From: Candidatus Gastranaerophilales bacterium
GTDB taxonomy: Bacteria > Cyanobacteriota > Vampirovibrionia > Gastranaerophilales > Gastranaerophilaceae
Assembly: GCA_944323535.1 (NCBI GenBank)
Contig: CALUSW010000015.1
Span: forward strand, 1 to 33,209
Reading direction: 5' to 3'
DNA length: 33,209 nt
Positions within the stretch are counted from its first letter, which is position 1; each line of letters opens with the position of its first letter. Position numbers and translations under genes: made by a program. Shown here piece by piece: positions 16,063 through 22,930 of this stretch. The notes under the pieces are model-generated. The model searched no databases, was not told the origin of the DNA, and was given only the letters and a program-made list of their open reading frames with translations.

Positions 16063-16794
16063 TTAGCCTATCTTCCTCATTTCTTCGGAATATTCGCCGT
16101 TCATATAATTATTAATAATAAATTTTTCGGGAACCGTCATTTTAGAATTTGAAAAATTATAAGTATTATTAACTCCGTAATTTATAGACGGTATATAACG
16201 GGAAGTATTATGTTTTGTACTATTTACGGAATTTACGGTTAAAGATTTTATTGTTCTCTTATTTTGCAAAGATTTACATTTTTTTCTGCCTGACGTCCTT
16301 GCAAAAAGCATTATTATAAACAAAGAAACAACACCTATTATCGAGGATACAAAAAGTTTAGTATCCTGAATAACAAATATATTATCCTTTAAATCTGATT
16401 GCTTTATTATTCCCGTAGATAATTCTTTCGTAAATATTGTAGAATTTACAATGTTTTTACCTTGCAGCAATATAATTGTATTATCGGCATTTTTTTTCTG
16501 AACAGTAACATTCTTCAAGCCGGCAGCATTATCATAAACGATTTCTACGGAATCCGAAGGAAGAGTTTTATTTAAAACAAGAGTCAAATTATCATTTCCG
16601 TTAAAAGATTTTTTTATCCGGACATTATTATCAAGTTTGAGAAGAATATTATATTCACCGTTATTAACCTGCTTAACATTAACCGACGAAAGTGAATTTT
16701 CCGCAGACAAAGACATTAACGCAGAAAAGAAAAATACACAAAGTGTAAGTATTAATTTGTTATATAACAAAATATGTTTTTCCCCTTTTCTCAT
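16063..16794 (-). CDS. Exported AMIN-like protein with one internal membrane segment
   Basis: The 243 residues start with a signal sequence (about 12-31). A beta-rich region follows (about 35-125) whose alternating strands resemble an AMIN domain, known for binding peptidoglycan. A membrane segment lies at about 147-165, then a basic patch (RTSGRKKCK) and a Ser/Asn/Thr-rich tail of about 70 residues, presumably cytoplasmic. GGAG lies 5 bases ahead of the start. It stands between comM and the STAS gene on the same strand. Function is unknown; a cell-wall-linked membrane adaptor is a guess. Confidence 0.6.
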   Translation of the reverse strand: MRKGEKHILLYNKLILTLCVFFFSALMSLSAENSLSSVNVKQVNNGEYNILLKLDNNVRIKKSFNGNDNLTLVLNKTLPSDSVEIVYDNAAGLKNVTVQKKNADNTIILLQGKNIVNSTIFTKELSTGIIKQSDLKDNIFVIQDTKLFVSSIIGVVSLFIIMLFARTSGRKKCKSLQNKRTIKSLTVNSVNSTKHNTSRYIPSINYGVNNTYNFSNSKMTVPEKFIINNYMNGEYSEEMRKIG

Positions 16795-16924
16795 TAATTC
16801 TCCAACGAACGACTATACTACCCTTTTGAAATTATTTTACAGATTTTTCTTTAACGTTACATCAATCAAACGGTTTATAAAATCATCTACACCTTTAGAT
16901 TGATATTTTTATAGGCTAAAATTA

Positions 16925-18469
16925 TTATATCGTAGATCTGTATTGAATAGCCTGAGCCAGATGTTTAACCTGAATATTATCACTCGAATCTAAATCGGCA
17001 ATAGTTCTTGAAAGTTTAAGCAGCCTGTCATATGCACGTGCTGAAAGATTAAATTTTCTCACAGCATCCTTAACAATAGAAGTTGCTTCATTATCAAGGC
17101 TGCAAAATTTCTTTATTAATTTGGGCGTAAGTTCAGAATTAGTGTAAATCCCGAGTCCTTTATATCTTTGAAGCTGAATATTTCTTGCTTTAATAACCCG
17201 TTTTCTGATTGTTTCGGAGCTCTCTGTATAGCTTTCATCATTCTTAACTGTAAGTTCATCAATTTTTAAGCGCGGAACATCAATAACAATATCTATTCTG
17301 TCAAGTAAAGGGCCTGAAAGTTTTGAACGATACTGTTTTATTTGATGTTCGCTGCAGGTGCAGTTTTTTTCACTATCTCCAAGATAACCGCACGGGCATG
17401 GGTTCATAGCTGCAAGTAAAATAAAATCCGCCGGAAACTCCAGCCTCATTTTTGCTCTGGCGATAACAATTTTTCCGTCCTCTAAAGGCTGGCGCAAAAC
17501 CTCAAGAACATTTCGTGGAAATTCAACAAGTTCATCAAGAAACAAAACTCCCCTATGGGCAAGTGTTATTTCTCCGGGCATAGGATTAGTGCCCCCGCCT
17601 ATAATTCCAATGGCAGATGCGGTATGATGAACACATCTGAACGGTCTTTTTGTAATCAAAGGTTTATTAGGATTGACCATTGAACTTATACTGTATATTT
17701 TAGTAAGTTCCAACGATTCTTCAAAAGTAAGAGGCGGTAAAATAGACGGGAAACACTTTGCCATTAATGTTTTACCTGATCCGGGAGGTCCCGACATTAA
17801 AAGATTATGTGCACCCGCTGCAGCTATTTCCATGGCTTTTTTTGCTTTAAGCTGCCCTTTTACATCCTTAAAATCAAAATATTCACTATCATTTGCCTGA
17901 TTATTCATAAACCCGTCAATATCAGTATAGACAGGCTCCATTTTTTTATGTTCGGGAGCTTCAACATTAAAATGATTTACTATCTCATTAAGATTTTTTG
18001 CACCAAAAACAGTAAGTCCCTTTATTATTGCAGCCTCTTTTGCATTTTCAAAAGGAACAATAATTGTCTTTATTCCCTGTTCTTTTAACCCTGCAGCAAC
18101 AGGAAGCACGCCTGAAACGGTTCTTAAAGAACCATCGAGCGAAAGCTCTCCTATAAAAGCGGTATCATTGAATTCTTTTTGAGAAATAGTTCCATTTTTA
18201 GACAAAATACCTATTGCAATAGGCAAATCATAATTACTGCCTACTTTGCGAATATCGGCAGGAGCAAGATTGACTACCACTTTTTTATTCGGGAATTCAT
18301 AACCCGAATTTTTTATGGCAGAGCGGACCCTTTCTTTTGCTTCACTTATTGCAGTATCAGGAAGCCCCACAATAGAAACGGAAGGAAGCGAATTATTTAT
18401 ATCAACCTCCACCATTATTTTATATACATCAAGTCCTATTACCGTAGCTGAAAGAATTTGTGATATCAC
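16925..18469 (-). CDS. comM: YifB/ComM-family Mg-chelatase-like AAA+ ATPase
   Basis: ComM is a hexameric helicase that promotes branch migration when transformed DNA is integrated. The 514 residues show the N-terminal ChlI-type domain (about 1-165, with VSIVGLPDTAISEAKERV), Walker A GPPGSGKT (227-234), Walker B VLFLDEL, and a Cys cluster NPCPCGYLG...NCTCS (about 358-375) that may bind zinc. The start is GTG. A promoter-like TTGCAC-N18-TATACT lies upstream. No other competence genes are in the window, so a transformation role is inferred from the family only. Confidence 0.93.
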   Translation of the reverse strand: MISQILSATVIGLDVYKIMVEVDINNSLPSVSIVGLPDTAISEAKERVRSAIKNSGYEFPNKKVVVNLAPADIRKVGSNYDLPIAIGILSKNGTISQKEFNDTAFIGELSLDGSLRTVSGVLPVAAGLKEQGIKTIIVPFENAKEAAIIKGLTVFGAKNLNEIVNHFNVEAPEHKKMEPVYTDIDGFMNNQANDSEYFDFKDVKGQLKAKKAMEIAAAGAHNLLMSGPPGSGKTLMAKCFPSILPPLTFEESLELTKIYSISSMVNPNKPLITKRPFRCVHHTASAIGIIGGGTNPMPGEITLAHRGVLFLDELVEFPRNVLEVLRQPLEDGKIVIARAKMRLEFPADFILLAAMNPCPCGYLGDSEKNCTCSEHQIKQYRSKLSGPLLDRIDIVIDVPRLKIDELTVKNDESYTESSETIRKRVIKARNIQLQRYKGLGIYTNSELTPKLIKKFCSLDNEATSIVKDAVRKFNLSARAYDRLLKLSRTIADLDSSDNIQVKHLAQAIQYRSTI

Positions 18470-18499
18470 AATTAAGTTCCGTCTGTTTAATACACAGAC

Positions 18500-18529
18500 A
18501 GTATAGCATTACAAGAATTATACGTGCAA
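18500..18529 (-). promoter_or_regulatory. Probable promoter of comM
   Basis: On the minus strand TTGCAC (18529-18524) and TATACT (18505-18500) are separated by 18 bases. A small hairpin (GTCTGT/ACAGAC) follows within the short leader before the GTG start at 18469. Confidence 0.5.
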
Positions 18530-18566
18530 GAAATAAAATAATCCGGTATCGCAACCTACCGCTAAA

Positions 18567-18704
18567 CTATTTTGCAAGTTTTTCTTCGGTTTCATCAATT
18601 TTTTTTATTATAATTTCAAGTTGTTTTTGAAACCATTGTGTAAAAAGTTTAATCTCATTTTTAAAGCTATATGCGCCGGGCCATACAGAATTATAATAGT
18701 TCAT
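18567..18704 (-). CDS. 45-residue small protein
   Basis: An ATG at 18704-18702 opens a 45-codon frame ending in TAG at 18567. GAGGT lies 6 bases upstream, an ideal ribosome binding position. The product begins MNYYNSVWPGAYSF and continues as an amphipathic, Lys/Glu-rich helix (about 14-45) without a membrane segment. I know no matching family. Codon use looks like the neighbours. A TTGACA lies at 18797-18792 on the same strand, but its -10 is poor. A weak hairpin with T-rich tail follows the stop. It could be a small regulator or partner-binding peptide. Confidence 0.6.
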   Translation of the reverse strand: MNYYNSVWPGAYSFKNEIKLFTQWFQKQLEIIIKKIDETEEKLAK

Positions 18705-19067
18705 ACTTATACCTCATTATTCCGAATAAACATATTAACGGATATTTTTATAAAAACTTTAGAGGAATTTACATTGTGAAATATTATCTTCTGTCAAATT
18801 TGTAAAGTTATGTAAAATTTACATTTAAAAAACGCATAAAAATTTTTTCACGGTAATTAAAGAAAATGTGAGACTCATAAAAGTCTAAACTGAACAACTA
18901 TCTACCAAAACTAACCTAGTTAACGCTCTTTCTCAAAAAAAGAGCTTTTTTTTATTTTAGTTAGATTTAATCCGGTATTGCAAATAATATAAAAATATGA
19001 TTTACTTTTTTTAAATCATCATTAATATATTAACAGGGCAGTTTATAATAAAAAAGGAGCTTGTCTT
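18705..19067. other. Non-coding interval with a candidate plus-strand small RNA
   Basis: No gene is visible here apart from the leader of the 45-residue gene and the ribosome binding site of the EF-hand gene (GGAG near 19057). A strong plus-strand terminator at 18925-18953 has no plus-strand gene before it within the window back to 11719. The 150 bases ahead contain a short hairpin (GACT/AGTC near 18872-18885). A small RNA is possible; I found no clear promoter. Confidence 0.4.
18925..18953 (+). terminator. Plus-strand intrinsic terminator
   Basis: GCTCTTT/AAAGAGC (18925-18931/18939-18945) is followed by eight T. No plus-strand gene precedes it locally, so it probably ends an unannotated transcript. 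Confidence 0.8.
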
Positions 19068-19631
19068 ATGAGTATATTAAACGGGCAATCTTTGCTGGCA
19101 AGTGCAATGTCCGGATTAAGTTCGACATATTCGACTTTGTTAAGCAGCAGTTCTTCCGGCAAAGGTATATCTCTGGATGATTTATCAAATCTTTCAAGTA
19201 CAACATTATTAAGTTTGGGTTCTAACTATTCTTTTGTTCAATATATGACAAATAATTTTGCCTCACTTGACAAAGACGGTGACGGAGAAATCTCCAGTAA
19301 TGATTTAAGCCAGCTTATGAATACAATGCAGGCACAAGGATTAACATATAGCGAGATTCAGTCACTTTGTGCATCAGGAAGCAGTGATTCAACATTATTA
19401 TCCACCGTATTAACATATTTCAACAAGATTGATTCTAACGGTGACGGAAGAGTAACAAGTGATGAAATTACAAAATTCAGCTATGACTGCCAGAGATATC
19501 AGGTAGAAGCAAAATATAATTCATATAAAGCATCAGAAACAAGCCTGTATTATAATGACGGTGTTGAAGATGACACCTCCAGCGTTCTTGATGCTCTTCA
19601 ACCTAATTTAGATTCAACTTCCAATTTATAA
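19068..19631 (+). CDS. EF-hand calcium-binding protein
   Basis: The 187 residues carry two canonical EF-hand loops. DKDGDGEISSND (68-79) ends in Asp rather than the usual Glu, and DSNGDGRVTSDE (122-133) is fully canonical. The N-terminal 55 residues are Ser/Leu-rich with no classical signal peptide. Two cysteines (101 and 141) flank the second loop. GGAG lies 8 bases ahead of the ATG. It is a single-gene unit closed by its own terminator. A calcium sensor or buffer role is inferred from the loops; its location, and whether it leaves the cell by a non-Sec path, cannot be told. Confidence 0.85.
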   Translation: MSILNGQSLLASAMSGLSSTYSTLLSSSSSGKGISLDDLSNLSSTTLLSLGSNYSFVQYMTNNFASLDKDGDGEISSNDLSQLMNTMQAQGLTYSEIQSLCASGSSDSTLLSTVLTYFNKIDSNGDGRVTSDEITKFSYDCQRYQVEAKYNSYKASETSLYYNDGVEDDTSSVLDALQPNLDSTSNL

Positions 19632-19670
19632 AATAAAAACCCGGGTTTTTATTCGGGTTTTTATTTATTT
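19631..19670 (+). terminator. Intrinsic terminator of the EF-hand gene
   Basis: A 13-bp stem (19631-19643 with 19654-19666) with a 10-base loop is followed by more T. It begins immediately at the stop codon of the EF-hand gene. Confidence 0.85.
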
Positions 19671-19681
19671 TTTTTAACTAT

Positions 19682-19709
19682 TTGATATTCCTTTAATTAA
19701 GTTTATTAT
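19682..19709 (+). promoter_or_regulatory. Probable promoter of the amidase gene
   Basis: TTGATA (19682-19687) and TATTAT (19704-19709) are separated by 16 bases. The expected start of transcription, 7-8 bases on, coincides with the ATG at 19717, implying a leaderless or nearly leaderless mRNA. Confidence 0.5.
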
Positions 19710-19716
19710 TATTAAT

Positions 19717-21771
19717 ATGATACAAAGGATATTAGTATTAATTATCATATATATAATAATCTTAATAATACCGGCTGAAAAAATCAGCTTTATTTCCTTT
19801 GTTTTCTTTAATAATCAGGCGTTCGCCCAGGAAACTTTAAAAATCAACAGTATAAACTTTGATAATTCCGATTCCATAATATTTCTGGGAACTTCAGGAA
19901 CAACAGAGCCTGCCGATATAAAAATAACAAAAAAAGTGCTTTCTGAACCAGACAGAGTTTTTTTTGATATTGAAAATTCCATAATAACCTTCCCGAACAC
20001 CACTTACGAATTAAAAAACAGCCGATTAAAGCAGCTGAAAATAGCACAAAATTCAACCCGGCCCGATATAGTGCGCATTGTAATATGGAACTCTTCAAAT
20101 TATGATGCTTCACAAATAAAGGTTCTCAAAATAAAAAACAACATTATTATTAAATTAAGTAATGAAATTCCTCTGCAGCAGTATTTGACCCAGATATACC
20201 GCGAAACAAAAGAAAGTGCGGTTGAATATTATGATAAAGCAGTGGTTATTCCAGAAGAACAACCGTTAACACGCGAGTCTGATGAGATATTTAATAAAGT
20301 ACAGCAAGCATTTAAAGAAGATGATAATCAAATCGTTCGACCGAATATAGAACAAAAACAGGCAAGATTAAAATCAAGATTTTTTCTGGAAAAAGCCATT
20401 GTAAAAAACGGAAATTTATTAATTTCCGGTATCGGAGTTATAAATGCGGCTAAACCGTTTTATCTTACTGAACCTTCAAGAATTGTTTTTGATTTGCCAA
20501 ATACAATTGTTTTGCAGGAATTAAGGGATAAGACTTTTAAACTTTCCGAAACGGAAACAGTCAGAATCGGTCAATTTGAACCCTCCGTAGCAAGAATTGT
20601 AATAAATACAAATACTCCCGATGCATACAAACCTATCTATTCAACAACATTGCAATCATTACTTATTGCAAATGAAAATAATTTATCGGGAGTAAATCTG
20701 ACTTCAACCTCAAGCGAGCTTGCATATTTCAAAGAACAAAACGTTAACCCGAGAACAAAAGTTATAAATATAATTTTTTCAACTCCCATAGTATATTCAA
20801 TAAAAAGAGAAAACTTAAAGTTTAATATCACTGTTTATAACCTTACCAATTTCAATACGGCACCTTTTAATGCAGTTGCACAGGCAAACAAATCAGGATT
20901 TGAAGCCAAACAAACGGGTGCCAATATATACAATTTTTCATTCCCAGTAAATAAAACTACTCTTGTTGATTGTTATGAAACCTTAAACGCTTCCCAGCTA
21001 AGATTAGTATTTACCATGCCGGAAATACAAAAAACAATACAGCCGATACAAACACCGCAAACAACAATAAAAGAAAAAGAACCGGTAATTAAGCTGCCTG
21101 TTTCAGAACCCATAGTAAGAAAAAGCACAACTATTAAACGGGAAAGTCCTTTGGAGAAATTAGCCGGAAGAACCTCAGGCATTATAAAACCTGCAAAAAA
21201 AGTAAAAGATACATCAAAAGCAGCAAAAAAAATCAGAAACAAAACCGTTATAATAGACCCCGGACATGGCGGCAATGATACAGGTGCAATGAGAGGAAAT
21301 GTGCTTGAAAAAGATTTAACCCTTGAATTTGCACTAAAAGTAAAAGAAATTCTTAAAGAAAAAGGAATGAACAATGTTATTATGACACGTTCAACGGATA
21401 AAACACTTTCTCTTAACGACAGGGTAGAAATTGCAAATAATAACAAAGCGGATATTTTTGTAAGTATTCACATAAATGCAAGTGTAAAAAGCGAAATTAA
21501 CGGAATAGAAACACATTATTGCTCAAACAGCGGATATAAAGTAGCAGAAATAATTCATAAACAATTAACAGAAAATGTTGCTGCAGCCGACAGAGGCTTG
21601 TTTAAGTCCAAATTTTATGTTATAAACCACACAGAAGCACCTGCCGTTTTATTAGAATTAGGATTTATTTCTAACGAACGCGAGCGCAATTCGTTAACCT
21701 CCGATAAAAGGCAGACTGATTCTGCGCAGGCTATTGCAGAGGGAATAATAGATTATCTGACGGAGCATTAA
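19717..21771 (+). CDS. AMIN-domain N-acetylmuramoyl-L-alanine amidase (Amidase_3, AmiC-type)
   Basis: This exported zinc enzyme cuts the stem peptide from N-acetylmuramic acid in peptidoglycan, mainly at division. The 684 residues hold a signal sequence ending near 37 (QAFAQE), AMIN-type regions at about 40-155 and 230-330, a linker (about 430-510, with Pro/Thr and then Lys-rich) and the Amidase_3 domain (about 513-684). Zinc ligands are His517 (DPGHGG), Glu531 and His585 (SIHINA); the catalytic Glu647 lies in LLELGF. There is no ribosome binding site ahead of the ATG. murI starts 1 base after its stop, so wall synthesis and cleavage are co-transcribed. Confidence 0.93.
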   Translation: MIQRILVLIIIYIIILIIPAEKISFISFVFFNNQAFAQETLKINSINFDNSDSIIFLGTSGTTEPADIKITKKVLSEPDRVFFDIENSIITFPNTTYELKNSRLKQLKIAQNSTRPDIVRIVIWNSSNYDASQIKVLKIKNNIIIKLSNEIPLQQYLTQIYRETKESAVEYYDKAVVIPEEQPLTRESDEIFNKVQQAFKEDDNQIVRPNIEQKQARLKSRFFLEKAIVKNGNLLISGIGVINAAKPFYLTEPSRIVFDLPNTIVLQELRDKTFKLSETETVRIGQFEPSVARIVINTNTPDAYKPIYSTTLQSLLIANENNLSGVNLTSTSSELAYFKEQNVNPRTKVINIIFSTPIVYSIKRENLKFNITVYNLTNFNTAPFNAVAQANKSGFEAKQTGANIYNFSFPVNKTTLVDCYETLNASQLRLVFTMPEIQKTIQPIQTPQTTIKEKEPVIKLPVSEPIVRKSTTIKRESPLEKLAGRTSGIIKPAKKVKDTSKAAKKIRNKTVIIDPGHGGNDTGAMRGNVLEKDLTLEFALKVKEILKEKGMNNVIMTRSTDKTLSLNDRVEIANNNKADIFVSIHINASVKSEINGIETHYCSNSGYKVAEIIHKQLTENVAAADRGLFKSKFYVINHTEAPAVLLELGFISNERERNSLTSDKRQTDSAQAIAEGIIDYLTEH

Positions 21772-21772
21772 G

Positions 21773-22609
21773 ATGAATAATTGTCCAATAGGTATATTTG
21801 ATTCCGGAGTAGGCGGCTTAAGCGTTTTTGCCGAGCTTATTAAATTATTGCCGGAGGAAAATTATATTTATTTTGGAGATACAAAAAATTGTCCCTACGG
21901 AAATAAAACTAAAGAACAATTAATTGATATAACTAAAAGCATTCTGGAGTTTTTCCGAACAAAAAATGTTAAAGCTGTAGTTATGGCCTGCAACACAACA
22001 TCTGCTGCCGCATATGAAGCAATAAAAACAAACTATAATTTTAAAATATATCCTATAGTACAAACCGTATCCGGATATATTGCCCGTAAGAATTACAAAA
22101 ACATCGGTGTTTTTGCAACAAATGCAACAGTAAATTCACATGCTTACAAAACGGAATTAAAAAAATATAATCCAAATTGCAATATATATGAAACAGCCTG
22201 CCCGGACTGGGTAGATATAGTTGAAAATGAACTTCAGAATGAAGAAAAAAGCATTCAAAATGTTAAAACACATATGGATGAAATGCTTTGCAATAATATA
22301 GATAAAATAATTCTGGGCTGTACACATTATCCTTATCTAATAAATGTGCTGAAAAAATTTGCGCCGGAAGACTTATTTATAAATCCAGCCGAATATTTTG
22401 CAAAAGCCATTGCTAAAGATTTAAAAGAAAATAATCTTCTTAGCGGAATTAAAAAACATGAGCCAATGTTTTTTGTAAGTTCAAACCCCGGACAGTTCAA
22501 ATCTGCTTCAAAATTGTTTTATAATGTTAATAAAGCGGAAGAAATTTCTGTTAATCAACTTCTTGTAAAATATGTCCGAACAAAATTTCACGATAAGCCA
22601 ACGGCGTGA
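21773..22609 (+). CDS. murI: Glutamate racemase MurI
   Basis: MurI makes D-glutamate for peptidoglycan precursors in the cytoplasm. The 278 residues carry Asp10 in GIFDSGVGGLS, the catalytic cysteine pair Cys73 (CNTTSAA) and Cys183 (LGCTHYPYL), and FGDTKNCPYG near 35-44. It follows the amidase by one base. The last 11 residues (VRTKFHDKPTA) and the stop are encoded by the dispersed repeat that starts at 22573, so the native C-terminus has been replaced or extended. The catalytic core is complete, so the enzyme is probably active. Confidence 0.95.
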   Translation: MNNCPIGIFDSGVGGLSVFAELIKLLPEENYIYFGDTKNCPYGNKTKEQLIDITKSILEFFRTKNVKAVVMACNTTSAAAYEAIKTNYNFKIYPIVQTVSGYIARKNYKNIGVFATNATVNSHAYKTELKKYNPNCNIYETACPDWVDIVENELQNEEKSIQNVKTHMDEMLCNNIDKIILGCTHYPYLINVLKKFAPEDLFINPAEYFAKAIAKDLKENNLLSGIKKHEPMFFVSSNPGQFKSASKLFYNVNKAEEISVNQLLVKYVRTKFHDKPTA

Positions 22610-22788
22610 GTGAAATTTTGAGAGTGGCGTATTGAAAAGCGGATTGCGAGCAGAGGGTGAAGCCGGGTCGGCTTGCGAAGAGCAAGACGAGCAGGGCGAA
22701 AACCCGTTTAATGCGAGCAACCAAGCAGGTGAGTATTAAAGTGGAAATGTTGAATTTTCACTTTAATACGATACTAGATTATGTTTTA
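22573..22788 (+). repeat. Dispersed G+C-rich repeat, copy 2
   Basis: This is the reverse complement of 88-247 with about 96% identity over the shared part, plus 55 extra bases (about 22708-22762) lying between ATTAAA repeats. Hairpins include AAAATTTCAC/GTGAAATTTT (22582-22619), AGCCG/CGGCT, CTTGC/GCAAG, and an outer-end stem TATTAAAGTGGAAA/TTTTCACTTTAATA (22735-22768, one G-U). A frame without stops runs through most of it (..RAEGEAGSACEEQDEQGENPF..), but no start or ribosome binding site goes with it. It overlaps the 3' end of murI and lies upstream of the gyrA promoter. Confidence 0.9.
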
Positions 22789-22814
22789 TAATGAAGTTTT
22801 ATAAATACATAATT

Positions 22815-22842
22815 TTGTCCAAATACTTGTTTGTGTTACAAT
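22815..22842 (+). promoter_or_regulatory. Probable promoter of the gyrA operon
   Basis: TTGTCC (22815-22820) and TACAAT (22837-22842) are separated by 16 bases. Transcription would start near 22849, leaving a leader of about 80 bases that contains a short frame, MSIFMRLE, and ends in AAGGGG ahead of the gyrA TTG. Confidence 0.55.
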
Positions 22843-22930
22843 ATAAGAGACATGAGCATATTTATGCGCTTGGAGTGAGAACGGCAAAAGCCAAAGAAAA
22901 AATAATTAAAATCAAAAAGGGGTAGATGTT

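Noticed and set aside
22508-22720. 70-residue minus-strand frame across the end of murI
   Set aside because: It is antisense to murI and the repeat, has no ribosome binding site, and its sequence follows from the repeat's composition.
22853-22879. Regulatory upstream frame MSIFMRLE in the gyrA leader
   Set aside because: It is too short to judge, with no codon bias or attenuator structure to support a role.
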